Of a stretch of DNA of 64,000 nucleotides, positions 1 to 10,806 are shown in pieces. Position 1 is the stretch's first letter; every line of letters begins with the position of its first letter. This stretch comes from Capitella teleta (Eukaryota; Annelida; Polychaeta; Capitellidae). A program made the position numbers and the translations under genes. Below the pieces are notes generated by a model. It had not been told where the DNA came from, did not search any database, and was given only the letters and a program-made list of their open reading frames with translations. The stretch lies in NCBI GenBank assembly GCA_000328365.1, contig KB310543.1:255107-319106 (forward strand), given 5' to 3'.

Positions 1-1850
1 TTAAGGTTGGCCTACATACTTGATGAATATATTTCCGGCTGAATTATTATAGCACCGACGTATAATCCACGTTTTTTTCTCTTTTCTTTTTCTCGTCTTT
101 ATGCATGCATGCACGCTTCTCGGGTTTGAGTACACATTCAGGAAATGTTCTAAGGCCTATTGTGTCAGGGCGTTGATCAAAAAAGCGTTGTGTTGATCAA
201 CAACTCACTGAGAATCGTCTGCTGAATTCGCGCCGTATTGCACTGTACTTGTGTACTCAATCGGATGAGAGCAAAAGCTACGTATTATGTAACAGATATC
301 AGAAAATCATGCCCAGGAAATCAATCAACGTTTGATTACGTAATCCCAGGACTTGAAATAAATACTACGTCGTCCACGCCGATCTACCTATGAATACCCG
401 AGCCACGATTAATTTTCGGCATGAAATCCTAATGTTGTACAAGTTTCAGATATTATCGATCAACGTATATAGTCTTGGCGTCATCTCCTCATAACTCGCT
501 AAAGACACTCACAAATAAGATGAAGTGGCTCTCGTGGTCGTAATATCTGGTTTCATAATTTAAACGCAGACCGCCAAAAACGGTAAACATTCGGTCAGAT
601 CCGCTTCGTCACACGGAGAACCGTTATGATCAAAGGTTGAAGCCATGTCGGTGCATGTAATTTATTTGATATGTGTACATGTCCAGCACTCACTTGCTGT
701 CATAGTAAGACCGTCAGTGTTATAAGATAACGATTATAAGGTAAGTATTTGAATGGATGTCTTCCTTGTTATAATTGTTGCTATTTTCGACGCTCCCGAA
801 ATATATCAATACTTGTATTATAAATTGATTGAACGGCGGAGCAATTTCTAAAGGCGGCTGGCATAAAAGGATTAACGATCTTTCCCTCGGATATATATAC
901 TTATTTCCGTTTATTGACCAAATATATTATGTCACATTAATCGTGATCTTATTCGGGCTTTTTTTCTTTTCTTTTCAGCTGGACTTTTAGCGGCATTGAA
1001 GTCACCGGCGATGGACAGATGACGTCATGGCGCCCACCACACAAGATGGTCAGTCTGGATTTATCTTATCACTTATCACTTATAGCTTCCCACGTTAGAG
1101 TTCAATGACGTAATACAGTTGATTCTTCACTTTGTGTGCAACAATCTTTGAGACACACTCGAGACCCCCCCTCCCTGCCCTATACCTCATCTGATCAGAT
1201 ATTTAATATAAATGAATTAAGCACAGTTCGTTAAAGGGAACGAGGGGGGTAGGGAGGGCGGTAGGGGGAAACCAGAGTTGTGTAATTTAATTGTTTTGTG
1301 TTTTTTTCGCTGCAAATTCGATCTCCATTGGCCCAGGGACATAATGGATGCGAGGTCAAAGGTCATCATCCTTTCCTGACCTGCAACAATAGAAGATGTT
1401 AATGCTGCGTCCTCTGTGCACTTGGGGGTGCTTCTGTTTTGGGGCAACAATGAAACCTGTTATTGTTACCTGATGTGGCTTATATAATAAGGACGCGTAG
1501 GCATGGCAACGCGATGCACCCTATGACCTTTGAGCGATGCGTGCGGATGCAACATCATTCGCTGTAATTGACGCTCTCAGGACTTGTATAGTCATTGGGT
1601 AAACACTCCGCTCGTGCTTGAAGACCTGATTCATAGATGCAACAGAATGCAAGCAGCGATTGTGATAAAATGCGACAGTCTTGAATGCTGATTCCCGTTG
1701 ACAGCAACTGGGAGAACAAGCTAGAACCTCTGTCCATGTCGACGTATTCCGTCAGCGTAAAGAACATTTGAGACGAAATCATCGCGTCACGATCTCCAAC
1801 GCATCATGTGACGAGAAAACAATGCACAGAACGAGTTGCTAACGAGGTGC
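1..1850. other. Gene-free left edge
   Basis: No exon or gene is recognised here. The open frames are short, have no protein-like features and lack good flanking splice sites. A perfect CRE palindrome TGACGTCA lies at 1020-1027. One copy of the dispersed word CGTTATGAT lies at 622-630, and one copy of the second dispersed word (TGTCCATGTCGA) at 1731-1742. Confidence 0.6.
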
Positions 1851-1860
1851 TATAAAAGGC
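1851..1860 (+). promoter_or_regulatory. TATA-like box
   Basis: TATAAAAGGC reads as a good TATA box on the + strand, with a CRE-like TTACGTCA about 40 bases downstream. No first exon with a convincing donor follows before the SINE that begins near 2017. It could be a real promoter for an unannotated transcript or a chance match. Confidence 0.25.
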
Positions 1861-2016
1861 CACAAACAGAACACACGCCAGGCAAGCCGCTTACGTCACC
1901 AGCCTACGAGGTCCCAGGTCTCCTAGGAATAATTAAGACAGGATTGGTTTTCGCTTTGGGAAATGCGACTTGAGAGCATCTGAACCAATTTCTAAATGTT
2001 CGACATGGACAGTAAG

Positions 2017-2327
2017 GGGCACAGAATAGCTCAGTCGGTTGACTGCAATCCTATGTCGACCTTGGGGGTCGAGGTCCCAGGTTCGAGACCCGATCAGGCC
2101 ACGGGCGTTATGATTGTGAATTACAATTGTAATTCTTCGGTGACTCTGCAGTGCTGCCCAACTGCGTAACAAGGCCGGGCGCTGTGTACTACTGTCTATG
2201 GTGGTATGCAGGATAAAGAACCCTTGGGATTTATCGATAAGGGTAGGGGAAAACCCCGGTCCCGGGCCTTCTATTCTGGCGTCCGTATCATCCGAATGGT
2301 TTGAGTGAAGCCGTAAAACCCCATCGT
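2017..2327 (+). mobile_element. tRNA-derived SINE
   Basis: An RNA polymerase III promoter of tRNA type is visible. Box A (TAGCTCAGTCGGTTGA) is at 2027-2042 and box B (GGTTCGAGACC) at 2080-2090, spaced as in a tRNA. The sequence between does not fold into an intact tRNA and no anticodon loop is clear. A tRNA-unrelated body of about 220 bases follows, ending near GTAAAACCCCAT. That makes it a tRNA-derived SINE rather than a tRNA gene. The body matches no SINE family I can name, and the 3' end is approximate. It contains one copy of GCGTTATGATTG at 2105-2116. Confidence 0.7.
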
Positions 2328-3552
2328 ATCATATAGCATGATTCATGTATTTAGAATAATGCAGGGAGGTGAGCGAGCACTAATCGGATAAGTGGGGGGT
2401 CGATATTCAATAGAACTTTCCATGTAATGCGATTCCTGTTATCAGTGGAAATGAGGAATCAAAAGGAAGTAGATGGCATCACCATGCAAGGAAAATACCT
2501 CAGATGGAGATTTGCAGTTCTACCCCAATTTAAAATCACACACACTGTAATATGTACATGCATATACAATCATGCATACACTGTTATTATAACTGTGCAA
2601 GTCGAGTATACGAACCTATTGTATCGCGACTCTCAAATGACATTTATTCTGATCGATTATTATTTGTGCGTATCGATACATTGTATTGAATCATGCATGT
2701 GTGCATGTAATGAACATGTACATGCATTTAGTTCGTCTGATCGAGAAACATGACTGACTTGTGTGAAGACTTTCTCCAAATCTGACTTATGCTGGATATT
2801 CCTCGATGCTACGATTTTTTTTTTTGTTTTTTTTTTTTTGCGAGAAATTTTATGATTCGAAATCGACATTACGCCATGCTCCCCATAATCCTAACGTACG
2901 TACGTAACTATGGTTGTCAGTGTTGGTCGAGTACGCAGTCTGCTTATGGTATTATGCATATGCCTTATGTATTACTGTGTACACGTATCGAAATGGCTCC
3001 TCATTCGACTCATCATTTATTTTATTTAATTATTAAAAATGAAACTCGCGTAAAAACACCGAGGCATTGTAAAAAAAGAATGATAAATATAGATAATCCT
3101 TACCAACACTATGTTTATAAAATCAAACTTGATGTTCAAAGTTAGTGCCACGGCAAGTACATGTACTCATAAACACCAACTGCGTGAATGTTGCCTTTCA
3201 GGTCCACCTTAGTCAGTCATAACGCAACCAGTAGATACGTTATGCTCCTCGCCATTTTCCGTGTCACCAACTTTCGCCTTTTCTTGTGCACCGCATTCAC
3301 TGAATGTTCATCATTGCATTGCATAATCAATGCAAACAGATAAGGCAGATCAACCCTCGCATATTTGCATCTCAGCCTGCCCGAGGGGGAGGGGCGACAC
3401 CAGTGGCCATGAATTATAGACGCCCCCCCTCCTCTACACCATTCGCTGCCGCCACTGAATAATGTACCTCAGCAGCGATGACATCTCAGCCTTCTTCCTT
3501 GCCTGCTGTTCCTCTTGACGAGTTCCCTCGACAGGCCACTCTTCCTCAAGAG
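2328..3552. other. Gene-free stretch
   Basis: No gene is recognised. The stretch is AT-rich around 2520-3140 with an interrupted T tract near 2816-2840. Open frames on both strands here are short and low-complexity. Confidence 0.5.
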
Positions 3553-3605
3553 TATATATACACCACGGAGTAGCGGTTGCTTTTATCACTGTCCACTCGG
3601 CACAG
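3553..3605 (+). promoter_or_regulatory. Syt7: TATA box and candidate non-coding first exon
   Basis: TATATATA at 3553-3560 is followed, about 45 bases on, by a strong splice donor: CACAG at 3601-3605, then GTGAGTT. A transcript starting about 30 bases below the TATA box would carry a 15-25 nt untranslated exon ending at 3605. This is a natural partner for the Syt7 exon at 9388, whose start codon sits 2 nt after its splice acceptor and so requires an upstream untranslated exon. The link is inference from strand and splice-site logic. A 5' RACE read would confirm or refute it. Confidence 0.35.
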
Positions 3606-5124
3606 GTGAGTTATGACGCATTTGAGGTGCGCACCTTCACGGGGAGACTTCTGATTGTGTTACCGTGTTTCCTGGTTGTTTTGGTGAATAATGAACATCA
3701 CTGACAATGTTTGCATGCACATCTGTCAATGTATCACGCGGTCAGACTGATGTTCCGATCGAGCGGCCGACTCAGACAGTGGTTGACTGCTAATTGCTCG
3801 CTCATTATTAATCACAAACCGACGATCTCAATCGTGTTGTTCTGCGCTTGATCGAATTAATTACTTAATCCGTACTGATGTGTTGCGTTGTTCCGACCGA
3901 AGGTCATCAGGGAGATACATCGATTGGGATGTAAGTCATGATTATAAGTATGACGCAATGGAACACTTGCATACGAAATTGAACGCATACGAAATTGAAA
4001 CGTGGAATGGGGCAGTAATTCAATTAGCGAGCTGTCTGTAAGGACTGTTGTCTGAATGGCAGCGTTCCCAGTCCTGCATTTTACCCGATGCAGCCTCCCT
4101 GAGATAAGTTGAAAGTTCCACTTGGTCCATGATGGTGAATGCCTGCTCTGGGATGTACTTGGCAAAGATCTGAGTTGGATACATGTTTCTACAGCTCGAT
4201 CATATGTCTATGTCAGGTCTTGAATACACGAAAGACAATTACGTCGAACACTTGGGACATAATTGAGTGAAGAGAAGCAATTCTTTGGCAAGTCCTATAT
4301 AGCATTGCTTCTGGTGCACACTAGAGATGTTCCATGAATTATTTCAGTGGATTTGTCAGCTCATAATTATAGCGGACATTATCCAGTCCCGACTATATGA
4401 TAGTGATAATGTGCATTTTGAAAACTGTGAGCTCATTTCTGTTTCCAATGGTAATTAAATAAATTGACCTCTTTGGAATGGGGAGGAGGGGTAATGGTAC
4501 AGGAGTGGTGTGGTTTTCTCTTTCTTCCGCTTTATATTATTGCATTTCATGCATTACGACATGAAAAAAAAAAAAACAAAACAAAAAAAAACATGCAGCT
4601 GCCACCGTTGTCTCAATTTAAACGCCAAACGTTCACTTTGACCTTTCCATGACCTTTGATCTTCATTAAATAAGTTGGCAACAAAAGAAGGCTGAACTGG
4701 AATCCCAAGGGATTGGTGTTTGGCCGTCCCTCGATTCCCTCTGCTCCTTCTAGGATGTGGACGAAATGACTCAACTAAAGCCCCTGCTGTTGGGCTACAA
4801 ACGCTGAAAATAACAATTTAAACAATTTGATGCACTTATAGCACATCATAAAATATGCATTGCAAAGACATTCCTGGCGCTCATTGGTGCTCAGTTGGAT
4901 ACACTCCATCAAGCAATTGATAGTTTTATACAATAATCGCATTTATATTTAATATTTATTAATTACATTTATATAGGTGCGTGATCATATTTGCCCCCCC
5001 CCCCCCATTCACCATCGACCCATAACATTTTGCCAATTTGCGTAATCATAAAAGACACATTGTCTTATTTAGAGGCCACTCGACGCTTTCTCGGGAATTG
5101 CGATTTCATCCATGATTCACTTAC

Positions 5125-5353
5125 CACGCAGAAGCGAACGATCTCTGTGGGTTAAACGATGAGATATGCGCAGGAAATGACCACTTAACTGACCCAAAGT
5201 AGCCACTTCCGATATTACATCCATGCTCCCTTGATCTATGTCAATCTCGTCGGCCATGTCGGCATATTTGCCGCTGCGCCGAAATCCATCACTTAACGGA
5301 AGCGCAGACATTAAATGGTCGGCAACTGCAGTTGACTTTTGTGCGCTCATCAT
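5125..5353 (-). CDS. Candidate coding exon of an unknown gene
   Basis: An open frame begins with ATGATG at the 5353 end and runs 76 codons to a textbook donor, G then GTAAGTG (plus coordinates 5118-5124). The encoded residues are hydrophilic and of mixed composition (for example KYADMADEIDIDQGSMDV), with no low-complexity bias. I recognise no family. Upstream of the ATG the sequence GCGTCTTCAG could instead be an acceptor. No matching downstream exon was found between here and the left edge, so the gene, if real, continues past coordinate 1 or the exon is spurious. A chance open frame next to a chance donor is a serious alternative. Confidence 0.3.
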
Positions 5354-6359
5354 CTGAAGACGCTGTGTTGTAGATCAAGACTTCTATTACTGGCGGAAAT
5401 AAGTCCCCTGGGCATGGAGTCACACCTACGGTTCCTTCGCTCCCTGTGATTCGCCCTGTTTTGTTTTCCGTGTGGCAATTAATTACTTAATTAACTCACC
5501 GAAACCACGAAGACACATGTATACCCAGATAGGCACTCACACTTCATTAATATGTTATCATGTCTTGATTAATTATTGATTGATTAATGCATTTATAAAT
5601 TATTTTGTTATTGTGTATATATATAAATGTCTATCTCACACCAAGAAATGTTCATGCACGTCATTAATGAGCATGAAATTCTGGAATCGATGTTTAAACC
5701 CAGGTTTCACGTCTAGGAGCAATATAATCAACAGGAATTAATAGCAGTTTCCTAAATCAAAGCACGTCTTTTGTGCTGTGATGCGAAGGCATGCTTGCCT
5801 CATTTCGAAGGCAGGTCGTGTAAATCCCACGACCTCGCCTCATATGCAATATATTATGTTGAATTATTTAAATCTCGGTTATAAAATGGACGTCGAAGAC
5901 AGAGGAGCTTCGCCCAGGGCACAAGGGGGCGCTGTTGTTGGTCAGCTGGACTTCCGTTTCTAATGGACAGCCATCAGCCATTGTCCATTTCAACACGCTG
6001 TCTATTCACCAATCAGTAAGTGAGTACCGTTCTCTGTTGGTGATATTTTTTTGTTTCAACTTAAGTCTTTTGACGATTTGAGCTCTTGGGTTTTTGGGTA
6101 TGTAATGCAATATTTCTAAATGTAGCAATGATTTATGGAACAAAACCCCAATCCTGTCTTCTTTCTAAGTCATACTTTACCTTCGAACCGAGAGCCTCGG
6201 AATTTCTCTTGAAGTAAAGAAGAAAAATGATTTGCATGTATACAGCGAACAATGCTGACAATTCACACATTTGAGACGCATTTAGGACATTAAAGGATTC
6301 AATTCCTTTGTCTTAATTTGCTCTTGGAATTCCCATTTGGGAATTAAAATTTAATTAAG

Positions 6360-6388
6360 GTGATGTAAAGGTAGCACCTTTACATCAC
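6360..6388. repeat. Perfect inverted repeat (13-bp arms, 3-nt loop)
   Basis: GTGATGTAAAGGT at 6360-6372 and its exact complement at 6376-6388 flank AGC. Two further palindromic stretches lie immediately upstream, around TTCCCATTTGGGAA and AATTAAAATTTAATT. The three adjacent palindromes could be the remains of a foldback or MITE-like element, or a cruciform-prone site. Confidence 0.75.
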
Positions 6389-7572
6389 AATAGACCACGA
6401 AAGCCAAGACAGCCCCACATTCTCTAAATGACTGACGCTCATTAATAATTAGACGTGACGGCCCTGACCTGTACCTGACCCTGACCCTGTACCTGCACTT
6501 TAATGTTTCTTAATCATTGCGAGGGGCGTTATGATTGCCTATTTTACCTTCAATAACAAGATTCCGTTTGTTTACAGAAACAGATACTTGTTTATATGAT
6601 GGAGGAGTATTCCATTTACAGAACAGCGCCATGCATAATAAACTTCATATGTTTGAATTCATACAAATGAGCATATTCGACGAGACTCAACGAGATTCAC
6701 TCTTCATTGAGTCTTTGTGAGACTGTGTATCATTCACAAATGACGTCATGATTATTTCATTCGCTGAACAATGTCGACCATATCGCCCATACTACAATCG
6801 ATATGCTGTCAGTTCTTAACACATTTATGTTGATTTTTTTCCTGGTTCTAAACCTAATCATTCGCCAGAATTTCTCTTCTACGAAATTAATTATTATACA
6901 TGTGCAATTACAAACAAACTCAGTACTAATTGAAGTACGTTGATCACCTGTGGATTTCAGACATGTCAGCATGGGGTCTATTTTTAGTGCATTTATTGCG
7001 TATTTATATTGTACATAGTGGAGCATAACTCCGCATTATGTATAATAGTTGTTGGGTGATTATAAAGTTAGGTTGCATGTCATGTGACTGGCACTAGTGA
7101 TCCTGTTAGAAGAGATGCGACATTGATGTTCCGGAAGCGCGCTCATCACGTGACCACAGGAGCCATTTTGTTTCCAAATCGCCTGAGCATCCGAAGCGTT
7201 ATCAGGTAATCCCCTGGTAGCACTGTATTGTACAGTCCTCAGAATATCTCTCATTCTCGATTCCTGCATTCTAGTTTACAAAATTTGAATTCCGGTATTT
7301 TTGGATATTCAGAATGCAATCAAAAGTCATCATTTTCCTTTACCTGTGACTCATATTTCTAGTAGGTTGAAAGGTGTGCAGAAATACTTGCTGCCAAGCA
7401 GTAAAACGTGAAAAGATGTTCGCGACAGCTTCTTGGAATGACGCGTCTCTGATTACTTAAAATCATCTCGCGAGATCTCGTTGTCAGCTCGCAGTCGTGC
7501 ACGGGAGGAAACGAGATTTATAACCTTCCACTTCACCGTCATAACCGATGGCTGATCTATCCGTGTCCCTTC

Positions 7573-7576
<4 letters not shown>

Positions 7577-7611
<35 letters not shown>
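7577..7611. repeat. A tract of about 35
   Basis: Homopolymer run. It could be an old poly(A) tail of a retrocopy on the + strand, but no element body or target-site duplication is evident. Confidence 0.9.
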
Positions 7612-7616
<5 letters not shown>

Positions 7617-9387
7617 GTCGTCGGTATCTGTTTATGAGACACGTGAGCACACCTGAAAGCACCTGGTTGCTCCCAGGGGTGTGGGAGGCAAGACAGGGAT
7701 GACCGCCAGGTGATCTCGCTGACGGACGAGCAGGTTGACCCTATGAGTCCGGCTGATTGGTTGCACCTGCCCTTTTCGGGGTGCGCGATTGTTCGGAGGA
7801 CTCACATCAGCGGAGGGTTTGTGCAGGTCGTTGCCATCCCACCGACTTGGGAAATTGTGTAAGTCTCTGAGAGTTTTTATCAAAACCTGGCGAAATCAAT
7901 CGGTGCACCTATCGCTTATCAAACTGATCGATAACGTGCATTTATCAACGGACAACATATCAAATATGGAGGTGGTCAGCTATTGTGTGAGGGTCAACTT
8001 TTATGATGATTAACTCGGCTGTGGTCATTATTATGACTGGTATTTGATTGCCATGGTTACGTAATATGTCAACCCAATGTTGCCATGCATTCAGATCTAC
8101 AGTGACATGTAATGTAGAAAAGTATGGTAAACCCACAATGACATCGCAATGCTCTTGGACATCTGTCAAATGCCTCGAATCGTTCTTTCGCCTTTGACCG
8201 TCGCTGCTATCATATGTCGCAGGACCCATGATTCAATATGCGCACAATAAGGAAGGGAACATCATTTTAGCAAACCCTATGGCTCCGGTCAAGGTCACGG
8301 GAAAGAGGAGAGCGGTATAAGTCAACTATGAACATGATGTCTGAGCCGCTATTGGCGTGGCGCCATTTGCATACATGGCAGAATACACACACTGGCTTTG
8401 TTTAAAGACACGTGAAGGATCCAGTGATGTAAACATATATATCGGGTAGTTTAGGATCCAGGGGTGGCTTATCTATGGACTGATGCACTTATTCGGAGTC
8501 ATGCATTGATGCCCGCTCTTCCTGAAGGAAGGAATCCGCTGTAATGTGTACTATGTAAATGTATTTAGGTAACGCTCTAAAGTACATTTCCCTGTGATGT
8601 GATCTGGTTAAGAGCTAATTGACTAATTAGAGATAACTGAATAATTCCAAAACACACTCATTATTATACTTTCATTAAAGGGAGGGAGAACTGGTTAAAA
8701 TCGCTCATCTACCTAATCACCAATAAAACTCACTAGATGTATACAATTAGTGCCACAATTCACACACACCCCGAAATGCCACAAGCAATTGTACAAGTTC
8801 ATGTGTGATCAATCCAACAACGACGACTATATGCGATTATACAGAACAGAACAACGTTTGCATGTTGCCCTTCCTGTGACAATAACGCTGGTCGTTGACC
8901 TCACAACGTTTGCTCATTAGCATAATTACATGTGTCCATTACGAACGAGCATTCCGGCTCACGAAGGTCGTTCGAATGCACATCATAGTGTCCTAGTGGG
9001 GTCATAAGGTCAATTTGGACCACGATAATAGGGGAAGAAAGCGAAAAGCACACAAGAGGAAAAGTCGAAGAAATGCGCTCAGACGTTTGTCCATGCGACA
9101 AACAGCACCGTTTGTGATCACGGACTTCGAGACTCTTGCTGAATGCTGTTGATGTCACCGGTCGACTCAGCCGCCAGGGGAAGTCATGTGCGGTTGCAAC
9201 TGTGTCTGCCTGATATATAAGGATATAAGGACTCATCATTTGTAGTCCGTTATGATTAAAGCGTGAATGTTGGCGAAGGACTCTTCGGAGGAGAACATGC
9301 TGATGGTTATGAGTGAATTCCAAAGGCGATGTGACGTCACGGTTTACGCGAACGAAATCTCACAATCCTCTTTTGCTTTGCTTCCAG

Positions 9388-9670
9388 ATATGTTCAGAGG
9401 TCATGACCTCAGCGTGCTGATAGCTCTGACGTCACTTGCTTCTCTTACATCATTCATCATCGTCGTGTTCATCTGCGTCTGTTGCTATGGGAAACGCGAT
9501 GACGAGAGCGACTTCGGCGACTTCGATGAAGTCAAATATCAAAATATTGACGCAGCCGATTCTCCAGAACCTCATCGTTCCGACCTGAAGACGCTGAACA
9601 AGCACCACGCCCTGCAGGCTCCTTCCAGAACCATCGAGAAATCCTCGCTGCTTTCGCCAAAGAGCATTGT
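9388..9670 (+). CDS. Syt7: Syt7 exon: short luminal end, transmembrane helix, juxtamembrane region
   Basis: A strong acceptor (CTTTGCTTCCAG, ending at 9387) precedes AT and then ATG at 9390, which I take as the start. The frame is open upstream of the acceptor, but that part reads through the polypyrimidine tract. The product begins MFRGHDLS, then a hydrophobic helix of about 25 residues containing [12 protein letters not shown], then KRDD. This is the type I layout of synaptotagmins: short luminal tail, one helix, and cysteines at the membrane border that are palmitoylated in relatives. An acidic cytosolic stretch and a Ser-rich end follow. The donor GTGAGT starts at 9671. The exon ends in phase 2, matching the acceptor at 28048. 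Confidence 0.8.
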
Positions 9671-10772
9671 GTGAGTAGCTAAATTCTCAAATCTATCTTT
9701 TATTACGACGTGTTTGCCCCTGCCTGCAGCAACATCTGGCGAATCAAGTGAGTTTGTTGTTAGACTTTGTTAGTTGTTACAGTGTCTCAGTTACGTAACG
9801 TTTCGTGCGTTTTCGTTGTATCATGAATTTGGAACTTTTGTATGTCAAACAAAACAAAATAATAATAATAAAAAAAAAACAATAAAATAATCTCGAGAGA
9901 TTTCTTCATATCACCGCATGTAATGTTGCTTTGGCCACGAAGCACTGAACTGCAATGTTGAAGAATGGTATTGTACATTTATCATCGCAACATTGCAATC
10001 ACTGACCTGAACACACACCTTCACAAATGCCCACTTTCCCGGCATTAATTTGCAGCCGTTTTTGAAATCGCCGTCACTTGGGATTTTGGCGATCGGCGCA
10101 GATGTTTAGATCATTCGAAATTGACACCGATCTGAATTAACTGCCCTCGAAACACCTACGAGCTAACCCCAACCCAATCACCCATGTACGGCCCTGGATC
10201 GGCATCAGGTGGTCTTGGGGAGTGATGTAAATGACCAATGTCCATCATGTCGATCGCTGCCTGCGGATATGAAATCGACATCCTCGATTCGAGGTTTCGA
10301 CGAATTGATGACGTAGCAGATGTCTGATTTGGTTTATTGTGAAATTGATTAATTTTACTTGGTTGGACGCGAGATAACATTCTGGGACCTGGATAGAAAA
10401 GGTGCGTTATGATTTACGAGCCACAACGCACTGTACAAGTGCGTTATGATTGGCCTTTGCATGTGCATCTCTGTCGTTCGTTTCGTTCGCTCACTTTTCT
10501 CCTCCTTTGCAATATACATGATGCGTCGCAGAAATGCCAAGAGAACAAAGCAACGCGAATGCCTTCAGTGCAAGGAAGACCTTTCAGGGCGAAATTGTTG
10601 ATATACGGCGCAAATCAACAACTGCAAGTTGACAAAACTTTATGAATGAACAATGCACACACAGTGTACACACAAAGTGTACACACATAGTGTACACGAC
10701 GAACAAGGACAACGTGTCGCACACCGACGATTGATTCAATCAGTCCGCGGAAGAGTGAACGTCAAAATGATA

Positions 10773-10806
<34 letters not shown>

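Larger units (their letters stand above)
3606..9387. other. Region upstream of the Syt7 transmembrane exon (putative first intron)
   Basis: No confident gene is present. Contents: a 15-bp direct repeat GCATACGAAATTGAA at 3969-3983 and 3985-3999; a candidate - strand exon at 5125-5353; a cluster of palindromes at about 6328-6388; word copies GCGTTATGATTG at 6526-6537 and CGTTATGATT at 9248-9257; CRE palindromes at 6741-6748 and 9332-9339; and an A tract of about 35 at 7577-7611. Confidence 0.5.

Noticed and set aside
2027-2100. A functional tRNA gene
   Set aside because: Boxes A and B are present, but no cloverleaf with an anticodon stem forms and a 220-base body follows, so it is a SINE.
9267-9389. 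An earlier start for the Syt7 transmembrane exon
   Set aside because: The frame is open to 9267, but a strong polypyrimidine tract and CAG end at 9387 with an ATG two bases later, and the upstream residues do not look like a synaptotagmin luminal tail.
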